Origin: Mucilaginibacter sp. UBA4741
Lineage (GTDB): Bacteria > Bacteroidota > Bacteroidia > Sphingobacteriales > Sphingobacteriaceae
Length of the DNA stretch: 9,017 nucleotides
Direction of reading: 5' to 3'
Assembly: GCA_002403905.1 (NCBI GenBank)
Contig: DHIR01000137.1
Location: 1-9,017 of the forward strand
The notes under the pieces were generated by a model. It did not search any database and was not told the DNA's origin. It saw only the letters and a list, made by a program, of their open reading frames with translations. Of this stretch, positions 1 to 5,435 are shown in pieces (the stretch's first letter is position 1; each line of letters begins with the position of its first letter). The position numbers and the translations under genes were made by a program.

Positions 1-135
1 TACCGTTTGCATTTCCGCAGGCCAAGTTTTATTAATTACCAGATGTATGCCCCTATGAGTAAGGGCATGTTACTGTCTGACGCGATTATTAACATGAGTA
101 GTTTAAACGTTATAGCCGGAGAATTAGATGCTTAG
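1..135 (+). CDS. nuoD: NADH-quinone oxidoreductase subunit D, C-terminal end (5' part outside window)
   Basis: Frame 1 is open from the first base and encodes 44 residues before TAG at 133-135. The stretch YRLHFRRPSFINYQ followed by SKGMLLSDAI and a final VIAGELDA matches the end of the NuoD/49-kDa subunit family, where a K/H-x-R-x-PSF-x-N motif is followed by a glycine-rich segment and a terminal G-E-[VL]-D. NuoD is a peripheral-arm subunit at the quinone site, next to NuoB and NuoH. Its last 8 bases overlap the start of nuoE, which suggests translational coupling. The last residue here is Ala, where the family usually ends in Asp-Arg. Identity rests on this short tail plus the position directly upstream of nuoE, and the rest of the protein is not visible. 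Confidence 0.88.
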   Translation, partial: YRLHFRRPSFINYQMYAPMSKGMLLSDAIINMSSLNVIAGELDA

Positions 136-652
136 AGTTGAAGATACCGAACAAGCTTTGGTTGAATTTTCGGACGTGCTAACAGCTCAGTTTGCTGATA
201 TAGTAAGCCGTTATCCCGAAGGGAAACAAAAATCGGCCCTATTGCCTATACTGCATTTGGTACAAGCCGAGTTTGGGTGGACAAGCCCGCAGGCAATGGA
301 TAAAGTTGCAGCATACTTAAAACTGCAGCCTATTGAAGTTTATGAGGTAGCCTCATTTTACAGCATGTATTTTTTGCGCCCGCAGGGTAAATATGTTTTA
401 GAGGTTTGCCGTACCGGACCATGTTGCCTGGTAGGTGCCGAAAAAATAATGGACCATATTGAGCAGCAGCTAGGTGTAAAAGAAGGCGAAGTTACTGCCG
501 ATGGCTTATTTAGCTGGCGCGGAGTGGAGTGTTTGGCAGCGTGCGGTTTTGCACCTGTTTTACAAATAGGCCCTGAATATACTTTTTACGAAAAGTTAAC
601 CAATGAGTCTGTAGATGCATTGATAGCAGATTTAAAGGCTAAAGGAAAATAA
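128..652 (+). CDS. nuoE: NADH-quinone oxidoreductase subunit E (24-kDa-type, [2Fe-2S] protein)
   Basis: The 174-residue product is a thioredoxin-fold [2Fe-2S] subunit of the NADH dehydrogenase module and binds cluster N1a beside NuoF. The four ligands are visible as C94-x4-C99 and C135-x3-C139, the standard NuoE spacing. An extra Cys100 sits next to C99. The N-terminal helical region has the family signature: residues about 37-60 resemble ALLPILHLVQ...GWTSPQAM, and residues about 70-80 read EVYEVASFYSM. Length is normal for the family (about 160-175 aa). ATG at 128 lies inside the end of nuoD. A GGAG 6 nt upstream of it (118-121) belongs to nuoD codons and may be fortuitous. The next gene begins 12 nt after the stop, in the same reading frame. 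Confidence 0.96.
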   Translation: MLRVEDTEQALVEFSDVLTAQFADIVSRYPEGKQKSALLPILHLVQAEFGWTSPQAMDKVAAYLKLQPIEVYEVASFYSMYFLRPQGKYVLEVCRTGPCCLVGAEKIMDHIEQQLGVKEGEVTADGLFSWRGVECLAACGFAPVLQIGPEYTFYEKLTNESVDALIADLKAKGK

Positions 653-664
653 TTTACAGATGGA

Positions 665-844
665 ATGGACAATGCAAATTTGATAATAGGAGATTCATTA
701 TTTGCATTAGGTTTAATTTTAGTATTTGTAACAGGCGGATTAAAAGAGAATAGCATTATACTGGTACCGCTGCTTGTAGTAGCATTTGCCAGTTGTGTAG
801 TAAGACATATTAATTATTATAACGAAACCGGTAGATATTTTTAA
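665..844 (+). CDS. Small two-helix membrane protein A between nuoE and nuoF, unknown function
   Basis: A 59-codon frame starts at the first ATG after the in-frame nuoE stop and ends with TAA at 842-844. The product has two hydrophobic stretches, about residues 6-24 and 30-47, so it is probably a two-pass inner-membrane protein. A short polar tail reads HINYYNETGRYF. That tail closely resembles the tail of the next small protein (850-1035), which argues that both are real genes and related by duplication. It sits 12 nt after nuoE and 5 nt before its neighbour, so it is surely co-transcribed with complex I genes. I do not recognise it as a standard Nuo subunit. An accessory or assembly role in complex I is a guess from position only. 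There is no obvious ribosome-binding site, which is common in Bacteroidota. Confidence 0.68.
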   Translation: MDNANLIIGDSLFALGLILVFVTGGLKENSIILVPLLVVAFASCVVRHINYYNETGRYF

Positions 845-849
845 AGCGA

Positions 850-1035
850 ATGACAGTAAGAGGAATGATGATATTGAGGGATGTAATGTATGCAGCATTA
901 GTAGTGATACTATTATTACCATCAAATCCTATTGGAGTATCACCTACGCTTAAAATAATTTTAATAGTACTGGCCATTGGCACGCGTGTTTGGCAGCATG
1001 TAAACTATTACAAGCAAACAGGCAAAATATATTAA
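850..1035 (+). CDS. Small two-helix membrane protein B between nuoE and nuoF, unknown function
   Basis: This 61-residue protein has hydrophobic segments at about 12-30 and 35-48, separated by a short Pro/Gly-containing loop, then a basic/aromatic tail VWQHVNYYKQTGKIY. The tail shares H-[IV]-N-Y-Y-x-x-T-G-[KR] with the upstream small protein at the same distance from the C-terminus, and overall length and helix placement match, so the two look like diverged tandem paralogues. ATG at 850 is used because it gives similar lengths. ATG at 865 or 868 (codons 6 and 7) is an alternative start and has an AGAGGA stretch just before it. It ends 4 nt before nuoF, so it is in the operon. No function is known to me from the sequence. 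A membrane accessory of complex I is possible but unproven. Confidence 0.7.
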   Translation: MTVRGMMILRDVMYAALVVILLLPSNPIGVSPTLKIILIVLAIGTRVWQHVNYYKQTGKIY

Positions 1036-1039
1036 CAAA

Positions 1040-2398
1040 ATGGGACGCAAATTACTTTTAGAACATATAAACGTACCCGGCATCAATACATTTGATGTTT
1101 ACCGCCAAAAAGGTGGTTATGCATCGGTAGAGAAAGCTTTGAAAAAAATGACACCAGATGAAGTGGTGGAAGAAGTTAAAAAGTCGGGCTTGCGTGGCCG
1201 TGGTGGCGCGGGTTTCCCTACGGGGATGAAATGGGGCTTTTTGGCTAAGCCGGAAGGTGTTGCCCGTTACCTGGTTTGTAATGCTGATGAGTCTGAACCC
1301 GGAACTTTTAAAGACCGTTTCCTGATGACCTATATCCCTCACTTATTAATTGAGGGGATGATAGTAGGCAGTTATGCCTTAGGCGCAAAAACATCATACA
1401 TATATGTACGTGGCGAAATGATGCCGCAGATACGGATCCTTGAAAAAGCCATTGCCGAAGCTAAAGCGGCAGGTTTCCTTGGAAAAAATATATTAGGCAC
1501 CGGTTATGACCTGGAGCTGTATGTACAACCCGGTGGTGGTGCTTACATCTGCGGAGAAGAAACCGCGTTGTTAGAATCATTGGAAGGCAAACGTGGTAAC
1601 CCGCGTATTAAACCACCATTCCCGGCTATTGCGGGTTTGTATGGCTGCCCAACCGTGGTAAATAATGTTGAATCAATTGCTGCTGTAGTACCTATCATTA
1701 ATGAAGGTGGCGATGAGTATGCTAAATTAGGTATAGGCCGCAGTACAGGTACTAAACTAATATCAGCAGGTGGTAACCTGGTAAAACCGGGTGTTTATGA
1801 AATAGACTTAGGCTTACCGGTTGAAGAATTTTTATACAGCGATGAATATTGCGGCGGTATCGCAAACGGCAAACGTTTAAAAGCGGTTGTAGCAGGTGGA
1901 TCATCCGTACCAATTTTACCGGCTAACCTGTTCCTGAAAACTATTAACGGCGAAGGCCGCCTGATGAGCTATGAGTCTTTATCAGACGGTGGTTTTGTTA
2001 GCGGTAGTATGATGGGATCTGGCGGTTTTATCGCTTTTGATGAAGATCAGTGTATCGTTAGAAACACCTGGAACTTCGCCCGCTTTTATCACCACGAAAG
2101 CTGCGGACAATGTTCGCCTTGCCGTGAGGGTACCGGCTGGATGGAGAAAGTATTGCACCGTTTAGAGAACGGCCATGGCAGCATGAGCGATATGGACCTG
2201 TTGGTTGACGTAGCTAAAAAGATAGAAGGTAATACTATTTGCCCGCTGGGTGACGCGGCAGCATGGCCGGTGGCCAGCGCAATACGCCACTTTAGGGATG
2301 AGTTTGAATGGCATGTAACGCATGCAAGTGAAGCTACCACAAGAAATTACGGTATTGCTCATTACGCGGACCCGTTGCCTGCGCCGGTGGCCAGCTAA
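1040..2398 (+). CDS. nuoF: NADH-quinone oxidoreductase subunit F (51-kDa-type, NADH/FMN/[4Fe-4S] subunit)
   Basis: The 452-residue product oxidises NADH, passes electrons to FMN and then to cluster N3, in the peripheral arm with NuoE and NuoG. Glycine-rich nucleotide-binding motif LRGRGGAGFPTGMKW lies at residues 51-65. The FMN-contacting segment NADESEPGTFKDR is at 81-93, and the second glycine-rich/acidic motif GGGAYICGEETALLESLEG is at 165-183. The N3 ligands are C355, C358 and C361 (SCGQCSPCREG) plus C401 (ICPLGD). Length is typical for bacterial NuoF, with a modest C-terminal extension after about residue 425. ATG at 1040 follows the preceding small gene by 4 nt. The stop codon TAA (2396-2398) lies inside the left arm of an inverted repeat that bounds the following 445-bp insert-like region. 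Confidence 0.97.
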   Translation: MGRKLLLEHINVPGINTFDVYRQKGGYASVEKALKKMTPDEVVEEVKKSGLRGRGGAGFPTGMKWGFLAKPEGVARYLVCNADESEPGTFKDRFLMTYIPHLLIEGMIVGSYALGAKTSYIYVRGEMMPQIRILEKAIAEAKAAGFLGKNILGTGYDLELYVQPGGGAYICGEETALLESLEGKRGNPRIKPPFPAIAGLYGCPTVVNNVESIAAVVPIINEGGDEYAKLGIGRSTGTKLISAGGNLVKPGVYEIDLGLPVEEFLYSDEYCGGIANGKRLKAVVAGGSSVPILPANLFLKTINGEGRLMSYESLSDGGFVSGSMMGSGGFIAFDEDQCIVRNTWNFARFYHHESCGQCSPCREGTGWMEKVLHRLENGHGSMSDMDLLVDVAKKIEGNTICPLGDAAAWPVASAIRHFRDEFEWHVTHASEATTRNYGIAHYADPLPAPVAS

Positions 2399-2411
2399 GT
2401 CAAAATTAAAA
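2396..2411 (+). repeat. Left arm of 16-bp perfect inverted repeat
   Basis: TAAGTCAAAATTAAAA is the reverse complement of 2825-2840. It begins with the TAA stop codon of nuoF, so the repeat either supplies that stop or happens to include it. Further in, ATTCAAAA (2419-2426) also matches the opposite arm once a 7-nt extra stretch is skipped. Confidence 0.85.
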
Positions 2412-2427
2412 AGTAAAAATTCAAAAT

Positions 2428-2793
2428 TTGAATGATAAGCCATATGATATTAAGCACAGGTGCTACCAATTCTCAAAAGAGATCGTACTTTTTATCTCAT
2501 CAAGCAAATACGAAAGAATATACTTTTCAATATTTGACCAGCTTTTAAGAAGTGCAACTTCGATAGGAGCAAACATAGTAGAAGCGAAATCGGGAAGTTC
2601 GTAAAAGGATTTTAGGAACTTTTATACAATAGCTCTAAAATCAGCAAACGAAACCAAGTACTGGCTTTGTTTAATAAGAGATACAGTGCTGATCGAAGAA
2701 AAAGATCGGATAAATAAATTAATAAATGAAGCGGATGAGCTTTCAAAGATCATTGCATCAATAATAATTAGTTTAAAAAGTAAATTAAGTTAG
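2428..2793 (+). pseudogene. Four-helix-bundle protein (23S rRNA intervening-sequence protein family), broken
   Basis: One frame reads through about 121 codons and strongly resembles this small helical family (usual length about 115-130 aa). The N-terminal part contains KPYDIKHRCYQFSKEIVLF, then the family's most conserved stretch QLLRSATSIGANIVEA. The C-terminal part contains KDFRNFYTIALKSANETKYW, then LIRDT and a helix ADELSKIIASII before TAG at 2791-2793. Two defects are visible. TAA at 2602-2604 interrupts the SGSS-KDF junction, where a Lys or Arg codon is expected. The frame also contains no ATG; TTG at 2428 falls where the start should be, so it is either a TTG start or a mutated ATG. 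The nearby ATG at 2432 is in another frame and soon stops. The family is linked to 23S rRNA intervening sequences and, through the Avd branch, to diversity-generating retroelements. No reverse transcriptase is seen here. Very likely not functional as full length. Confidence 0.82.
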
Positions 2794-2824
2794 TCACTTC
2801 AATAATCAGTTTTGACTTTTGAAT

Positions 2825-2840
2825 TTTTAATTTTGACTTA
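2825..2840 (-). repeat. Right arm of 16-bp perfect inverted repeat
   Basis: TTTTAATTTTGACTTA is the reverse complement of the left arm at 2396-2411 and ends 3 nt before the nuoG ATG. A direct copy of its core, TTTTGACTT, occurs 21 nt upstream (2810-2818 versus 2831-2839), so this end is itself repetitive. Confidence 0.85.
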
Positions 2841-2843
2841 TTA

Positions 2844-3839
2844 ATGAAAGTAACAATAGACGGAATATCAGTAGAAGTACCGGACGGAACATCCATCCTA
2901 AACGCCGCAAGGATAATAGGTGGTGATATTGTACCGCCTGCTATGTGCTATTATTCTAAACTGGCTGGCAGTGGTGGTAAATGTCGTACCTGTTTGGTAA
3001 AAGTGAGCAAAGGTTCTGAGAAAGATCCGCGCCCTATGCCTAAACTGGTAGCATCATGCCGTACCAATGTAATGGACGGTATGGAAGTGCAAAACATTAC
3101 CTCGCCCGAAGTTATTGAGGCACGTAAAGGTGTGGTAGAGATGTTATTGATAAACCACCCGCTGGATTGCCCGATATGTGACCAGGCCGGCGAGTGCCAT
3201 TTACAGGATCTTGCTTTTGAGCATGGCGCTGTTAAAACCCGTTACGAGTTTGACCGTCGTACGTTTAATAAAATAGATATTGGCGATAAAATACAACTGC
3301 ACATGACGCGTTGCATCCTTTGCTATCGTTGCGTTTATGTTGCCGATCAGATAACCGATCATCGGATCCATGGTATCCTTAACAGGGGCGACCATTCTGA
3401 AATATCAACCTACATACAAGCAGCAGTTGATAACGATTTCTCCGGAAATGTTATTGATGTTTGCCCGGTAGGCGCGTTAACCGATAAGACTTTCCGCTTT
3501 AAAAACCGTGTTTGGTTTACCAAGCCGGTTGAGGCACACCGCGATTGCGACCACGAAAAATGTAAAGGCGAAGTAACCCTTTGGTACAAAGGTGATGATG
3601 TTTTACGTGTAACCGCACGTAAAGATGTTTATGGCGAGGTAGAAGATTTTATTTGCAATACCTGCCGCTTTGATAAAAAGAAAACAGCTGATTGGGTAAT
3701 TGACGGACCGCGTAAAGTATCGTATCAATCGGTTATCAGCTCTAATCATTATGATTTTACACCATTGCCGGTGGTTAAAACCAACCCGGTATTGCAAGAG
3801 GCCAATAAAGAACAATTTGAACGCGAAACACGCTTATAA
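2844..3839 (+). CDS. nuoG: NADH-quinone oxidoreductase subunit G, short form ((2Fe-2S)-binding protein)
   Basis: The 331-residue product wires electrons from NuoF towards NuoI in the peripheral arm. The N-terminal ferredoxin domain carries [2Fe-2S] ligands C35, C47, C50 and C72. The His/Cys cluster N5 motif is H105-x3-C109-x2-C112-x5-C118 (HPLDCPICDQAGEC). Cluster N4 uses C157, C160, C163 (RCILCYRC) and C207 (DVCPVGAL). After these comes a region with C235, C240, C271 and C274, resembling a reduced version of the iron-sulfur entry domain of molybdopterin oxidoreductases. The large catalytic-like domain of E. coli NuoG (about 900 aa) is absent. As I recall, short NuoG is usual in Bacteroidota, so this is not a truncation: the reading frame ends cleanly and nuoH overlaps its stop by one base. 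ATG 2844 directly follows the inverted-repeat arm, so its translation signals may partly derive from that repeat. Confidence 0.94.
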   Translation: MKVTIDGISVEVPDGTSILNAARIIGGDIVPPAMCYYSKLAGSGGKCRTCLVKVSKGSEKDPRPMPKLVASCRTNVMDGMEVQNITSPEVIEARKGVVEMLLINHPLDCPICDQAGECHLQDLAFEHGAVKTRYEFDRRTFNKIDIGDKIQLHMTRCILCYRCVYVADQITDHRIHGILNRGDHSEISTYIQAAVDNDFSGNVIDVCPVGALTDKTFRFKNRVWFTKPVEAHRDCDHEKCKGEVTLWYKGDDVLRVTARKDVYGEVEDFICNTCRFDKKKTADWVIDGPRKVSYQSVISSNHYDFTPLPVVKTNPVLQEANKEQFERETRL

Positions 3840-4873
3840 TGGAATTAGCAGACATCATAGTTAAATTTATACTGGTAGTTATCATTTTTGCCATAAGCCT
3901 GGTTATAGCAATGTACTCTACCTATGCCGAGCGTAAAATAGCGGCATTTTTTCAAGACAGGATTGGCCCTAACCGTGCCGGTCCGTGGGGTTTACTACAA
4001 CCCCTTGCCGATGGTGGTAAAATGTTTTTGAAAGAAGAGATCATCCCAACTAATGCCAGCAGCTTCCTGTTCATCGTAGGCCCATCGTTGGCTATCATGA
4101 CGGCCTGTATAGGTTCGGCAGTTATCCCATGGGGACAAAAATTAACCATCGGATCGCACGTTATTGACCTGCAGGTTGCCGATATTAATGTGGGCATCCT
4201 TTACGTATTCGGCGTAGTATCATTAGGTGTTTATGGTGTAATGATAGGTGGCTGGGCATCAAATAATAAATACTCTTTATTAGGCGCTGTCCGTGCGGCA
4301 TCGCAGAATATCAGTTATGAAATCTCGATGGGTTTATCCATCATCGCTTTATTACTAATAACCGGTACTTTAAGCTTACGCCAAATTGCCGAGCAGCAAC
4401 ATAGCTGGCACTGGAACGTATTGTCTCAGCCGGTGGGCTTTATACTGTTCCTGATCTGCGCATTTGCCGAAACTAACCGTACACCGTTTGACTTGCCCGA
4501 GTGCGAAACAGAGCTGGTTGGTGGTTATCATACAGAATACTCGTCCATGAAGTTGGGCTTTTACCTGTTTGCCGAATATATTAACATGTTCATATCATCG
4601 GCAGTAATGGTTACGCTTTATTGGGGAGCTTATAATTATCCATTTATGGACTGGATGGCTGCTCATATCGGCACAAATGGCGCGGTAATATTGGGTGTTG
4701 TTTTAATGTTTGCCAAGATATTTTTATTCATATTCTTTTTTATGTGGGTGCGCTGGACGATCCCGCGTTTCCGTTATGATCAGTTGATGGACCTGGGCTG
4801 GAAAATTTTAATACCGATAGCTATAGCTAATATTGTTGTCACCGGTATTGTTATTACTTTAATTAACAGATAA
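3839..4873 (+). CDS. nuoH: NADH-quinone oxidoreductase subunit H (ND1-type membrane subunit)
   Basis: This 344-residue polytopic membrane protein (about eight helices) forms the quinone chamber with NuoB and NuoD and links electron transfer to proton pumping. Family signatures are clear: AERKIAAFFQDRIGPNRAGP at residues 30-49, followed by GLLQPLADGGKMFLKEE at 51-67; the acidic cytoplasmic loop AETNRTPFDLPECETELVGG at 210-229, followed by TEYSSMK at 232-238; and WVRWTIPRFRYDQLMDLGWK at 303-322. In the acidic loop Cys222 stands where many homologues have Ala (PEAE). The start overlaps the nuoG stop in a TAATG arrangement, consistent with coupled translation, and nuoI starts one base after its stop. 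Length is normal. Confidence 0.97.
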   Translation: MELADIIVKFILVVIIFAISLVIAMYSTYAERKIAAFFQDRIGPNRAGPWGLLQPLADGGKMFLKEEIIPTNASSFLFIVGPSLAIMTACIGSAVIPWGQKLTIGSHVIDLQVADINVGILYVFGVVSLGVYGVMIGGWASNNKYSLLGAVRAASQNISYEISMGLSIIALLLITGTLSLRQIAEQQHSWHWNVLSQPVGFILFLICAFAETNRTPFDLPECETELVGGYHTEYSSMKLGFYLFAEYINMFISSAVMVTLYWGAYNYPFMDWMAAHIGTNGAVILGVVLMFAKIFLFIFFFMWVRWTIPRFRYDQLMDLGWKILIPIAIANIVVTGIVITLINR

Positions 4874-4874
4874 G

Positions 4875-5372
4875 ATGGAACCGCTAAGTAATAAAAGAAA
4901 AGTAGTTGATAATAAGCCGTTAAACTTTTGGGAACGTGCTTACCTGCCTGCAATTGTGCATGGTTTGGCAATTACCATGAAACACTTTTTCAGAAAGCCG
5001 GTAACTATCGCCTATCCGGAAGAGAAGCGTGAGTTTTCTGAAAATTTCCGTGGTATGCACTCGCTTAAACGTGACGAGAACGGTAAAGAGCGTTGTACCG
5101 CCTGCGGTTTATGCGCGCTATCATGCCCTGCCGAAGCCATAACTATGACTGCTGCAGAACGCCAACCGGGAGAAGAGCACTTATATCGCGAAGAAAAATA
5201 TGCGGCTGTTTATGAAATTAATATGCTGCGTTGTATTTTTTGCGGCCTTTGTGAAGAAGCCTGCCCTAAAGAAGCAATCTATTTAGATGGCGACATAGTG
5301 CCGTCTGATTATTTAAGAAAAGATTTTATATACGGCAAAGACAAATTAGTTGAGTCCCCGTTAAATCCATAA
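4875..5372 (+). CDS. nuoI: NADH-quinone oxidoreductase subunit I (two [4Fe-4S] ferredoxin, TYKY-type)
   Basis: The 165-residue product holds clusters N6a and N6b, the relay between NuoG and the terminal cluster in NuoB. Two classic ferredoxin motifs are present: C74-x2-C77-x2-C80-x3-C84 (CTACGLCALSCP) and C120-x2-C123-x2-C126-x3-C130 (CIFCGLCEEACP). An N-terminal amphipathic segment (about residues 20-45) would sit at the membrane surface next to NuoH, as in the family. Length is typical. ATG 4875 lies one base after the nuoH stop. It is followed by a 63-nt gap, the first real break in the compact G-H-I block. Confidence 0.97.
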   Translation: MEPLSNKRKVVDNKPLNFWERAYLPAIVHGLAITMKHFFRKPVTIAYPEEKREFSENFRGMHSLKRDENGKERCTACGLCALSCPAEAITMTAAERQPGEEHLYREEKYAAVYEINMLRCIFCGLCEEACPKEAIYLDGDIVPSDYLRKDFIYGKDKLVESPLNP

Positions 5373-5435
5373 GAAGTTTTATACATTTGCCCATCCAATT
5401 TTTGGAGGTCGAAAGTGTTTTGTAATATATAGCAA
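5373..5435 (+). promoter_or_regulatory. nuoI-nuoJ gap with possible internal promoter and mini-ORF
   Basis: TACATTTG at 5382-5389 fits the Bacteroidota -7 consensus TAnnTTTG. The matching -33 TTG is not present: only TTA occurs at 5361-5363, 18 nt upstream inside nuoI, so promoter activity is uncertain. GGAGGT at 5404-5409, a perfect Shine-Dalgarno-like string, lies too far from the nuoJ ATG (5436). It is instead 5 nt before GTG 5415, which opens a five-codon frame ending with TAG at 5430-5432, in frame with nuoJ. A short inverted repeat TCCAA/TTGGA overlaps this site. It may be a leader or chance. Confidence 0.25.

Larger units (their letters stand above)
2396..2840. mobile_element. Inverted-repeat-bounded insert-like region in the nuoF-nuoG gap, probably decayed
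   Basis: The space between nuoF and nuoG is much longer than the other gaps and visibly AT-richer. It starts with TAAGTCAAAATTAAAA (2396-2411) and ends with its exact reverse complement (2825-2840), three bases before the nuoG ATG. The match resumes for a further 8 nt (ATTCAAAA on the left) after a 7-nt interruption in the left arm. Between the arms lies a broken four-helix-bundle gene (2428-2793). This gives the shape of a small mobile or formerly mobile unit carried between two operon genes, or of the inverted-repeat-flanked intervening sequences known for this protein family in 23S rRNA. No transposase is present and I cannot see a target-site duplication. Mobility is inference; the repeat is seen directly. 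Confidence 0.5.

Noticed and set aside
740..925. Minus-strand open frame of 61 codons opposite the two small genes
   Set aside because: It runs antisense across both small genes and their junction, has low-complexity hydrophobic composition typical of the opposite strand of membrane-protein codons, and shows no family resemblance. The + strand pair is mutually similar, so the + strand is the coding one.
2162..2443. Minus-strand open frame of 93 codons crossing the end of nuoF and the left repeat
   Set aside because: It is antisense to the conserved C-terminal Fe-S region of NuoF and begins in the AT-rich repeat region, with no recognisable motifs.
2432..2548. Short frame from ATG 2432 (about 38 codons) at the start of the nuoF-nuoG gap
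   Set aside because: It overlaps the four-helix-bundle frame out of phase, and its translation has no family resemblance, whereas the other frame clearly does.
2428..2793. Diversity-generating retroelement (the Avd accessory protein is in the same fold family)
   Set aside because: There is no reverse transcriptase, template repeat or variable-repeat target in the window, and the frame is broken. The simpler 23S intervening-sequence-protein-like assignment is kept.
2810..2843. Possible full Bacteroidota promoter before nuoG (TTTG at 2811-2814 and TAATTTTG at 2828-2835)
   Set aside because: The spacing between the two elements is 13 nt, well short of the usual 19-21, and both strings are part of the AT-rich repeat, so a chance match is likely.
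2844..3839. NuoG as a truncated gene missing its catalytic-like domain
   Set aside because: The frame ends in a coupled TAATG overlap with nuoH, the following sequence is intact NuoH, and short NuoG is the form I know from Bacteroidota. It is a family variant, not a disruption.
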